A DNA stretch of 64,000 bases from Usitatibacter sp035624355 (GTDB taxonomy: Bacteria > Pseudomonadota > Gammaproteobacteria > Burkholderiales > Usitatibacteraceae), in assembly GCA_035624355.1 (NCBI GenBank), contig DASPRQ010000025.1, positions 1 to 64,000 on the forward strand. The letters are read 5' to 3'. Below the pieces are notes generated by a model. The model was not told the DNA's origin and did no database searches. It was given only the letters and a program-made list of their open reading frames with translations. Below are positions 15,974 through 23,121 of the stretch, in pieces. A program made the position numbers and the translations under genes. Every line of letters starts with the position of its first letter. Position 1 is the first letter of the stretch.

Positions 15974-17683
15974 TCACGGGCGGTATCCGGGAATGCGCGA
16001 CTCGTCGACCTCGTCGATCTGCTCGGGGTCGAGGAACTCGCGCGCGTAGCGCAGGTACACCTTCTCGCGCACGAAGATGTCGAAGAGGTCCGGGTCGATG
16101 TGGCCGCTTTCCTTGAACCGGCCGAGGATGGCGAGCGACTCGGAGAGGGTCTTCCCGACCTTGTAGGGGCGGTCCTTCGCGGTGAGCGCCTCGAAGATGT
16201 CGGCGATGCCCATCACGCGCGCCTGCACGCTCATCTGCTCGCGCGTGAGGCCCCTGGGGTAGCCCTTGCCGTCCATGCGCTCGTGGTGGCCGCCCGCGTA
16301 CTCCGGCACGTTGGAGAGGTGGCGCGGCCAGGGCAGCGCCTCCAGCATCTTGATGGTGGCCACGATGTGGTGGTTGATCACCTCGCGCTCGCCGGTGTTG
16401 AGCGTCCCGTAGGCGATGTTGAGGTTGTCTTCCTCGTCGCGGGAGAGGAACCGGTCGAGCCGGCCCTCGGGGTTGCGCCACGAGTAGCGCGCGATCCGCG
16501 ACACGCGCGCCTGGTCCTCGGGGCGCATGCGCTCGCTGCCCACGTTGGTGCGGCGCAGGAACTCGCGGTCGGCGTCCAGCTCGCGCACGCGCGCGGCGTA
16601 CGCCTCCTCGGCCCGGCGCGCGCTCGCCTCGTCCCCGGCCTCGATGGCGCGCACCTTCGCGTGCAGCATCTCGATCTCGGCGTCGCGCTTGAGCACCTCG
16701 AGGCGCGTGCCGACGAGCTCGATGCGGTCGAAGATGGTCTGGAGCTTCGTCGCCTTGTCCACGACGTGCACGGGCGTCGTGATCTTGCCGCAGTCGTGCA
16801 GGAGCCCGGCGATCTTGAGCTCGTAGCGGTCCTTCTCCGACATGCGGAAATCCGTGAGCGGCCCCGCGACCGCCTCGTGCGCGGCCTCGGCGAGCATCAT
16901 GGTGAGCACCGGCACGCGCTTGCAGTGCCCGCCCGTGTACGGGCTCTTGTCGTCGATCGCCGTGTTGATGAGCTCGATCAGGGACTCGAAGAGCACCTCG
17001 AGCTGCTGGATGAGCAGCCGGTTGGTGAGCGCGATGGCCGCCTGGGATGCGAGGGATTCGGCGAGGCGCTGATCCTCCTCGCCGAAGATGCTGACCAGGC
17101 CCGTGGCGGGGTCGATGGCGTTGAGCAGCTGCAGCACGCCGATGATCTCGCCCTCGTGGTTCTTCATCGGGACGGTGAGGAACGACGTCGACCGGTAGCC
17201 CGTGCGCTTGTCGAAGTTGCGCGTCCCCGAGAAGTCGAAGCCCTCGGCGGTGTACGCGTCGGCGATGTTCACCGTCTTGTGGGTGAGCGCCGCGTAGGCG
17301 GCGATCATCGTGTAGTTGGGCTTCCCGTCCTTGTCGTGCAGCGGGATCGGGTAGAACGGCACCGCGTTGCCGGAGCTGCCGCCCATCGCGATCGAGAGGC
17401 TGTCGGTGCGCACGATCTCGAACTGGAGCTTGTCCCCCGCGAGGCGGTAGAGCGTCCCGCCGTCCGCGCGCGTGAGGTTCTTCGCCGCGACGAGGATGGT
17501 CTCGAGCAGCCGGTTGATGTCGCGCTCCTGCGAGAGCGCGATGCCGATCGCGTTGAGGTACTCGAGCTTGGAGAGGAAGCGCGTCTCGAGGGAGCGCGCG
17601 AGCTCGGCCCCCCCGGGCGCGCTCGGCTCGATCCCCGGCTGGGCGGGGACGACCGCGCTCGCCCGGGCGTCGCGCACGTTCAC
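15974..17683 (-). CDS. GAF domain HD-GYP phosphohydrolase
   Basis: A 569-residue cytosolic signalling protein. Residues about 30-215 form a GAF domain ('EYLNAIGIALSQERDINRLL', 'YRSTSFLTVPMKNHEGEIIG', 'QLLNAID'). The C-terminal half is an HD-GYP domain: LLHDCGK (HD pair) and HHERMDGKGYP (the GYP signature), with an inserted charged helical region between them. HD-GYP proteins degrade cyclic-di-GMP. GTG 17683 overlaps the stop of the upstream ATPase gene (GTGA), so the two are coupled. Both proteins carry GAF domains with the same 'D-x-R-T-G-Y-R-S' motif, suggesting they sense a related signal. Confidence 0.88.
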   Translation of the reverse strand: MNVRDARASAVVPAQPGIEPSAPGGAELARSLETRFLSKLEYLNAIGIALSQERDINRLLETILVAAKNLTRADGGTLYRLAGDKLQFEIVRTDSLSIAMGGSSGNAVPFYPIPLHDKDGKPNYTMIAAYAALTHKTVNIADAYTAEGFDFSGTRNFDKRTGYRSTSFLTVPMKNHEGEIIGVLQLLNAIDPATGLVSIFGEEDQRLAESLASQAAIALTNRLLIQQLEVLFESLIELINTAIDDKSPYTGGHCKRVPVLTMMLAEAAHEAVAGPLTDFRMSEKDRYELKIAGLLHDCGKITTPVHVVDKATKLQTIFDRIELVGTRLEVLKRDAEIEMLHAKVRAIEAGDEASARRAEEAYAARVRELDADREFLRRTNVGSERMRPEDQARVSRIARYSWRNPEGRLDRFLSRDEEDNLNIAYGTLNTGEREVINHHIVATIKMLEALPWPRHLSNVPEYAGGHHERMDGKGYPRGLTREQMSVQARVMGIADIFEALTAKDRPYKVGKTLSESLAILGRFKESGHIDPDLFDIFVREKVYLRYAREFLDPEQIDEVDESRIPGYRP

Positions 17684-20058
17684 TTGATGCAGACCGCCCG
17701 GACCTGTGCCATGTCGGTGATCCCCTGGAGCACCTTCTCCATGCCGTCCATCTTGAGGGTGAGCATCCCCTCGGCGAGCGCCGTGGCGAGCATGTCGGCC
17801 ACGCGCGCGTGCTCCTGGATGAGCTTCTTGATGGCGTCGGTGCCGACGAGCATCTCGTGCAGGCCCACGCGCCCCTTGTAGCCGGTGCCACCGCACGCGT
17901 CGCAGCCCTTCGGCTTGTAGAGGCGGAACTCGGGCTTGCCGAAGCCGTAGTCGCGCTGGAAGCGCTCGAACACCCTCTTGTAGCCGGCGTTCGGGTCCGC
18001 CTTGAACTCGGGCGTGTTGACCAGCTCCTGGCAGTATTCGGTGAGGAAGTGCTTCACCTCCGTCTGGTCGGGAACGTAGGCCTCCTTGCACTTGCACAGG
18101 CGCTTGGCGAGGCGCTGGGCGAGGATGCCGAGGAGCGCGTCGGCGAAGTTGAAGGGGTCCATGCCCATGTCGAGCAGGCGGATGATCGATTCCGGCGCGG
18201 AGTTCGTGTGCAGGGTGGCGAACACCAGGTGGCCCGTGAGCGAGGCCTCGATGCCGATGTGGGTGGTCTCCTTGTCCCGCATCTCACCCACCATGATGAT
18301 GTCGGGGTCCGCGCGCAGGAACGACTTCATCGCCGTGGCGAAGGTGAATCCCGCCTTCGGGTTCACCTGGCACTGGCGCAGCCCCCTCTGCGTGATCTCG
18401 ACCGGGTCTTCCGCGGTCCAGATCTTGGTGTCCACGGTGTTGAGCGAGCCGAGCACCGAGTGCAGCGTGGTGGTCTTGCCGGAGCCCGTCGGCCCGCAGA
18501 CGAAGAACAGGCCGTAGGGCTTGGTGACGCAGGACTTCAGCCGCTCCATGTTCGTCGGAAGGATGCCCAGCTTGTCGAGCGGGATCGGCTCGCCGGCCGC
18601 GAGGATGCGCATCACCACGTCCTCGACGCCGCCCGCGGTGGGGATGGTCGCCACCCGCAGCTCGATGTCGAGCGGCCCGAACTTCTTGAACTTGATCTTG
18701 CCGTCCTGCGGCTTCCTCTTCTCCGAGATGTCGAGGTCGCACATGATCTTCAGGCGCGTCACCAGCGGGTTCCTGTAGGCCGCCGGCACCTCGATGTAGT
18801 TCATGAGCGAGCCGTCCTTGCGGAAGCGGATGCCGGTCTTGCCTTTGCCGGGCAGCGGCTCGATGTGGATGTCGGAAGCGCCCTGGTGGAAGGCGTCCAC
18901 GATGATCTTGTTCACGAGCTTCACGAGCTCGTTGTCCGCCGCGGCGGAGACGTCGTCGGCGGAGCTCGCGCCACCCTCCTCTTCCTCGTCGAGCCCCGAG
19001 AGCAGCTCCCCGATCGACTCGCCGCCCGCGCCCTCGGCCCCGAAGAACTGGTCGAGCGTCGCCTTGAAGTCGCGCTCGGTCGTGACCTTGTAGGCGATGC
19101 GCGAGCGCGGGAAGACGTTCTCCACCATGCGCGAGTTGCGCACGCGCTCGGGATCGGTCGACATCACGATCACGCCGTTCTTGGAGTCCTCGAGCGGGAT
19201 CCAGTGGTTCGCCTCCGCGTAGTCGCGCTTGATGTTCTTCAGCAGGTCCGGCGGCTTGATGCGGTCGGCCTTGAAGGGCTCGTACTCGACGCCGAAGAAC
19301 TTGGCGAGCGCCGCGCCGATGGCCGGCTGCTTCACCTGGAACTCCTCGATCAGCACGTCCTCGACGTTCTTGTTCTTGCGCCGTGCCGCCTTGGTGGCGA
19401 GCTCGAGCTCGCCGGCCGCGATCACGTTGTCGATCACCAGGTACTCGAACTTCGACTGGATCGACCCCGGCATCTGCTGCCGCACGCGGAAGGCGATGGC
19501 GAGCGTCTTGGCGAGCTCCACCATGCCCTCGTCGTGCAGGGCGCTGAACGGCTGCCCGGAGAGGTTGTTGATGAGCTGCACCACGCCCATCAGCTCGTTG
19601 CCCGTCTCGCCGCCCAGGATGGGCGCGATCAGCATCTGCTTGGAGCGGTAGCCGGTGCGCTGGTCGACGGCCTTGAGGAACGAGAGGTTGGGCGAGAAGC
19701 CCTTGAGCTCGGCGTCGTCGTAGACGTCCTTGATGTTCATGTGGCGCTTGTTGAGCGCGCAGAAGCCCGCGAGCGAGCTCTCGGAGATCGGCAGCTTGAT
19801 GTCCTTGAAGGAGTTCAGGCCCGTCTTCACCTTCGAGACGATCGAGGAGCCGTCCTCGCTCGTGATGTACACCGTCATGCGGTCCGCCTCGAACAGCTGG
19901 CAGATGTCGCGCGAGACGTCGAGGATGATCTCGTCGATGTTGCTGGTGGAGTGGATGCGGTTGGTGACGGCCTGAAGCTTCTTCGAGAAAGCGAGCTTCA
20001 CGCTCATGTCGGCCACGTTGGCCGGCGACTGCATCTTGGGTTCGAGGAGTGCGCTCAT
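17680..20058 (-). CDS. GspE/PilB-family assembly ATPase with N-terminal GAF domain
   Basis: A 792-residue hexameric-type secretion/pilus ATPase. Residues about 20-195 are a GAF domain; about 205-335 a T2SSE_N/MshEN-like region; an acidic linker (about 340-375); then the ATPase core with Walker A GPTGSGKT (522-529), the Asp box GEMRD (591-595) and a His box (LHTN). The zinc-binding cysteines are LCKC then GCDACGGTGYKG, so the first pair is CxC, not the usual CxxC. A GAF domain on this family is uncommon in characterised members and suggests ligand-controlled pilus or secretion power. The gene is coupled to the HD-GYP gene. Confidence 0.9.
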   Translation of the reverse strand: MSALLEPKMQSPANVADMSVKLAFSKKLQAVTNRIHSTSNIDEIILDVSRDICQLFEADRMTVYITSEDGSSIVSKVKTGLNSFKDIKLPISESSLAGFCALNKRHMNIKDVYDDAELKGFSPNLSFLKAVDQRTGYRSKQMLIAPILGGETGNELMGVVQLINNLSGQPFSALHDEGMVELAKTLAIAFRVRQQMPGSIQSKFEYLVIDNVIAAGELELATKAARRKNKNVEDVLIEEFQVKQPAIGAALAKFFGVEYEPFKADRIKPPDLLKNIKRDYAEANHWIPLEDSKNGVIVMSTDPERVRNSRMVENVFPRSRIAYKVTTERDFKATLDQFFGAEGAGGESIGELLSGLDEEEEGGASSADDVSAAADNELVKLVNKIIVDAFHQGASDIHIEPLPGKGKTGIRFRKDGSLMNYIEVPAAYRNPLVTRLKIMCDLDISEKRKPQDGKIKFKKFGPLDIELRVATIPTAGGVEDVVMRILAAGEPIPLDKLGILPTNMERLKSCVTKPYGLFFVCGPTGSGKTTTLHSVLGSLNTVDTKIWTAEDPVEITQRGLRQCQVNPKAGFTFATAMKSFLRADPDIIMVGEMRDKETTHIGIEASLTGHLVFATLHTNSAPESIIRLLDMGMDPFNFADALLGILAQRLAKRLCKCKEAYVPDQTEVKHFLTEYCQELVNTPEFKADPNAGYKRVFERFQRDYGFGKPEFRLYKPKGCDACGGTGYKGRVGLHEMLVGTDAIKKLIQEHARVADMLATALAEGMLTLKMDGMEKVLQGITDMAQVRAVCIK

Positions 20059-20088
20059 GATTCCGCCCGCTAAGGTTCGTTCGTGTCG

Positions 20089-20853
20089 CTACAGCGAGAA
20101 TTCCTGGTTGTTCTCGAGCATGCGCGGGCGCCAGCGCCCGGCCGCCATGCCGATCTCCTTCATCGTGAGGGCCCCTTCGCCCGGCTTGAGGTGCGTGATG
20201 AACACCTCGGGGCTCGCGCGCATCTTCGCGAGCTCGCCGGCGAGCAGGTCGGGGCACAGGTGCTTGGAGGCCACGGCGACGTCGCGCTCCTTGTTCGAGA
20301 ACGCGGTCTCGATGATGAGGTACTTCACGTTCGGGGTGCGGTTCACCGCCTCCCAGAGCGCGTCGTTGGGCGCGGTGTCGCCGCTGTAGACGAGCGCGCC
20401 CCTCGAGGTCTCGAGCACGTAGCCCACCGCCGGCACCGTGTGGTTGGCCGGGATCGGCGTGAAGCGGCGCGCGCCGAGCTTCACGGTCTCGCCCGCGCGG
20501 ACCTCGCGGTAGACCATGAAGGGCTTGTCCGCATCCGGGATCTGCGTGAAGTCCGGCCAGATCTTCCAGTTGAAGAGGTGCGCGCGCAGGATGTCGAGGG
20601 TCTCCTTGATGCCGTACACGTGGATCGGCCCGCCGCGCATCCAGCACACCGAGTCCACGAGGAACGGGATGCTCGTCACGTGGTCGAGGTGCGAGTGCGA
20701 GACGAAGATGTGGTCGATGCGCGCGAGCGCCTCGAGCGAGAGGTCGCCCACCCCCGTTCCGGCGTCCACCAGCACGTCGTCGTCCACGAGGAGCGAGGTG
20801 GTGCGGAGGCCCCCGCCGATGCCTCCGCTGCACCCCAATACCCTGATCTTCAT
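20089..20853 (-). CDS. Metallo-beta-lactamase-fold, class II cyclic-nucleotide phosphodiesterase-like
   Basis: A 254-residue MBL-fold hydrolase: HSHLDH (53-58), further metal ligands His138, Asp159 (GDTAPND) and His221. The HxHLDH context, the short 'GCSGGIGGGLRTTS' start and the 'YSGDTAPNDALWE' stretch resemble class II 3',5'-cyclic-nucleotide phosphodiesterases more than RNase Z or glyoxalase II. ATG 20853 was chosen over an upstream GTG (20976) because the family starts at this MKIRVLG strand and GAGG lies seven bases upstream. If correct, it would hydrolyse cAMP or cGMP next to GAF-bearing effectors. Substrate is inferred. Confidence 0.78.
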   Translation of the reverse strand: MKIRVLGCSGGIGGGLRTTSLLVDDDVLVDAGTGVGDLSLEALARIDHIFVSHSHLDHVTSIPFLVDSVCWMRGGPIHVYGIKETLDILRAHLFNWKIWPDFTQIPDADKPFMVYREVRAGETVKLGARRFTPIPANHTVPAVGYVLETSRGALVYSGDTAPNDALWEAVNRTPNVKYLIIETAFSNKERDVAVASKHLCPDLLAGELAKMRASPEVFITHLKPGEGALTMKEIGMAAGRWRPRMLENNQEFSL

Positions 20854-20934
20854 CTCCTGTCCTCGGGCGGCGGCGGCCTTCCTGCGGCCCCCGGGCGCGG
20901 TCGCCGGTCGCGACGGGGACCGGAGCGTCGGTCC

Positions 20935-20940
20935 ATTATC
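20935..20940 (-). promoter_or_regulatory. Candidate -10 box for the phosphodiesterase gene
   Basis: Minus-strand GATAAT, with no good -35 hexamer 17 bases upstream but a strong palindrome (20961-20978) in its place. A start near 20928 would give a leader of about 75 bases. The pattern of good -10, poor -35 and overlapping palindrome is typical of activator-dependent promoters. Confidence 0.5.
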
Positions 20941-20960
20941 GGGGAACGTTACCATGGCCA

Positions 20961-20978
20961 CTGTGCAGCATTGCACAG
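20961..20978. promoter_or_regulatory. CRP-family-like palindrome CTGTGCA-N4-TGCACAG
   Basis: A perfect 7-bp inverted repeat (CTGTGCAGCATTGCACAG) in the 187-bp gap upstream of the phosphodiesterase gene. It has the TGTG-N8-CACA spacing of CRP-type sites. If the start is near 20928 its centre lies at about -41.5, the class II activator position. The regulator is not in the window. Confidence 0.55.
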
Positions 20979-21040
20979 ATCGGGCGCTGCGGAAACGGCG
21001 CGCGCGCGGGCGCCGCTCCCCGGTCCGCGCGCCGCGGCGA

Positions 21041-21841
21041 TCACGGCTTGTAGAAGAACTCCATCTTCACCCCCGCGATCTCGATCAGGTCGTGGTCGTT
21101 GAGCATCTGCGCGTGGGCGCCCAGCGAGGTGCCGTTGAGGGTGGGGAAGGTGGCGCCCTCGACGTGGGTGATGAAGTAGCCGTTGGGCCGCCGGGTGATG
21201 ACGGCGACCTGCACGCCGGGCTTGCCGACCGTCGTGAGGTTCTTGGTGAGGTCCAGGGTCTTGCCGGCCGCGGCCCCGGACAGGACCTGGATCGCGGCCT
21301 CGCGCACCGGTCCGCCGGCGGGGGCCGGTGCGGCGGGCGCGGGCTCGGGGGCCTTCGCGGGGGCCGGGGCGGCGGCCGCGGCGGGAGGCGGCGCGGCGGG
21401 AGCCGGGGCGGGCTTCGCCGGCTCGGGGGCGAGCGCCTTCAGGTTCGTCTGGGTGTCGCCCATCGCCTTGTCGGGCGCCGGCGTGGGCCCCGCCTTGGCG
21501 GGGTTGCGGATGATCATCGTCTTCTCGAAGTCGGCCGCCGTCGCCGCGGTCGGCGCGTCGTTGAAGTACTTGAGCTTGTGCTTGCCGATCTCCACCACGT
21601 CGTTGTTCTGGAGGAAGTGCTTCTTGATGGGCTTGCCGTTGACCATCGTGCCGTTGGTCGAGCCCAGGTCCTCGATGAACGAGTCGTTGAGGATCGTGAT
21701 GATCGCCGCGTGCTCGCCGCTCACCGCGAGGTTGTCGATCTGGATGTCGTTATGAGGCTTGCGCCCGATGAGCGTGCGCTCCTTGGAGAGCGTGTACTCC
21801 TTGAGCACCTGCCCGTCGACGCTGAGAATGAGCTTGGCCAT
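21041..21841 (-). CDS. FHA domain protein
   Basis: A 266-residue cytosolic protein. Residues 5-95 are a full FHA phosphothreonine-binding domain: Gly26-Arg27, Ser41 with His44, and STNG (61-64). A Pro/Ala-rich linker (about 113-180) leads to a second, degenerate FHA-like domain (about 184-266) ending 'LIEIAGVKMEFFYKP', which keeps 'LNGTSL' but lacks the Ser-x-x-His pair. The linker start contains EKTMII, a possible phosphothreonine site. It is adjacent to a PP2C phosphatase on the same strand, suggesting a phospho-Ser/Thr circuit. The matching kinase is absent from the window. Confidence 0.88.
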   Translation of the reverse strand: MAKLILSVDGQVLKEYTLSKERTLIGRKPHNDIQIDNLAVSGEHAAIITILNDSFIEDLGSTNGTMVNGKPIKKHFLQNNDVVEIGKHKLKYFNDAPTAATAADFEKTMIIRNPAKAGPTPAPDKAMGDTQTNLKALAPEPAKPAPAPAAPPPAAAAAPAPAKAPEPAPAAPAPAGGPVREAAIQVLSGAAAGKTLDLTKNLTTVGKPGVQVAVITRRPNGYFITHVEGATFPTLNGTSLGAHAQMLNDHDLIEIAGVKMEFFYKP

Positions 21842-21860
21842 GGTCGTTTTTCCTCGGGTG

Positions 21861-22685
21861 TTACCGGAAGAGTGCCTTGAGTCGCGCCAGCCAGCCGCGC
21901 GGCACCCCGTAGGGCTCTGCGACGCGGATCAGCATCGCGGAAATGTTGTCGCGGCCGCCGTTGTCGTTGGCCGCCTGGACGAGCTGCTGCACGGTAAGGC
22001 TCGGATTGGACTTGAGGGTGATGAGCGTGAGGCGGATCTCCTCGTCCTCCACCATGTCGGAGAGGCCGTCGGAGCAGAGGAGGTACAGGTCGTCGTGCGC
22101 GGCCTCGTGCACGTGGACCTCGGGCTCGACCGCGGGATCGATGCCGAGCGCGCGCGTGACGAGGTTCTTGTTCTGCGACAGCTTCGCCTCCTCCGGCGTG
22201 ATGAGGCCCGAGTCGAGCTGCTCCTGCAGCAGCGAGTGGTCGCGGGTGATCTGCTCCATCGCGTCGCCGCGCAGCCGGTAGGCCCGCGAGTCGCCGATGT
22301 GCGCCACGGCGACGAAGTTGTCGTAGAAGAGGCTCATCACGAGCGTCGTGCCCATCCCCGCGCACTCGGGGTTGTTCTGCGACGTCGTGTAGATGGCGCT
22401 GTTGGCGCGCGCGATCTGCTCGCGGATCAGGCGCTCGGCGAGCGCCTTCGCCTCCTCGCGGCCGAGGCGCTCCACGGCGCGCGGGTTCCACGCCTCCTGC
22501 AGCCCGTCCGTGATGAGCGACGTCGCCATGCCGCTGGCCACCTCCCCCGCGTTGTATCCGCCCATGCCGTCGGCGAGCACGTACAGCCCGATCTCGGGAC
22601 GCGACTCGATGCAGTCCTCATTGTGGTCGCGCACGCGCCCGGGGTCCGTGAGGCTCGCCGCCTGCAAGGCCTGCGAGAGGTTCAT
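21861..22685 (-). CDS. PP2C-family Ser/Thr phosphatase (Stp type)
   Basis: A 274-residue metal-dependent protein phosphatase. Seen: RVRDHNED (17-24), LADGMGGYNAGE (37 onward), MGTTLV, AHIGDSRAY, LCSDGLSDMV and GGRDN, the complete set of PP2C metal and phosphate motifs. It resembles bacterial Stp/PrpC, which reverse phosphorylation by Hanks-type kinases. The FHA gene follows after 19 bases. No kinase gene is visible on either side within the window, which is unusual because Stp genes often neighbour one. Start ATG 22685; divergent from aceE. Confidence 0.93.
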   Translation of the reverse strand: MNLSQALQAASLTDPGRVRDHNEDCIESRPEIGLYVLADGMGGYNAGEVASGMATSLITDGLQEAWNPRAVERLGREEAKALAERLIREQIARANSAIYTTSQNNPECAGMGTTLVMSLFYDNFVAVAHIGDSRAYRLRGDAMEQITRDHSLLQEQLDSGLITPEEAKLSQNKNLVTRALGIDPAVEPEVHVHEAAHDDLYLLCSDGLSDMVEDEEIRLTLITLKSNPSLTVQQLVQAANDNGGRDNISAMLIRVAEPYGVPRGWLARLKALFR

Positions 22686-23121
22686 GGGCCGCGCCGCCTG
22701 GCGCGACCCGCGCGCTCCTCCCGCTGCCCTCCGTTACCGTGCGCCACTTGTTTCATGCCGTTTCCGGTTTGTTGTCGGACGCCGCCCCAGGACGCATCCC
22801 GCCGTTCGCCCCGACTTCTTCTTCGCGCCGCGGGGTCCGGCGAAAACCGCGCAAAAACACGGATTTATAATAACTTAAAATGCTTTTTTCAGAAACAATC
22901 CCGCTTCCGGCCCCATCTGCATGAATTTCCGGGCATATACGGCCGGCCGCCCTGGCCTCCGGGGCGCCGCCCGATTCCGCCCGCAAAGGCAAAATTCCTT
23001 TCCCGCCGGGCGTTTCCGGGCCGGTTGCCAGTCATTATACGATTGGGTTTAATGGGGATCGGAGCTTGTCCTGCGGCTTTCCCGCCGCTCTCCACATCCC
23101 ACCGCATCCACCGAGGCTCCC
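22686..23121. other. 436-bp divergent promoter region between PP2C gene and aceE
   Basis: Holds the aceE promoter at 23025-23053 and, at about 22859-22900, a strikingly AT-rich island (TATAAT at 22866-22871 on plus, runs of A and T) in otherwise GC-rich DNA. The island has good -10-like hexamers on both strands but no convincing -35 partners, so I only call it a probable regulatory or promoter island. No supported open reading frame or RNA gene was seen. Confidence 0.6.
23025..23053 (+). promoter_or_regulatory. Sigma-70-type promoter for aceE
   Basis: TTGCCA (23025-23030), a 17-base spacer and TTTAAT (23048-23053). Each hexamer matches four or five of six consensus positions, with ideal spacing. 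Transcription would start near 23060, about 60 bases before the aceE ATG. Confidence 0.65.

Noticed and set aside
22859..22900. AT-rich island as an insertion or attachment site
   Set aside because: No repeats, target duplications or integrase; more simply a promoter region.
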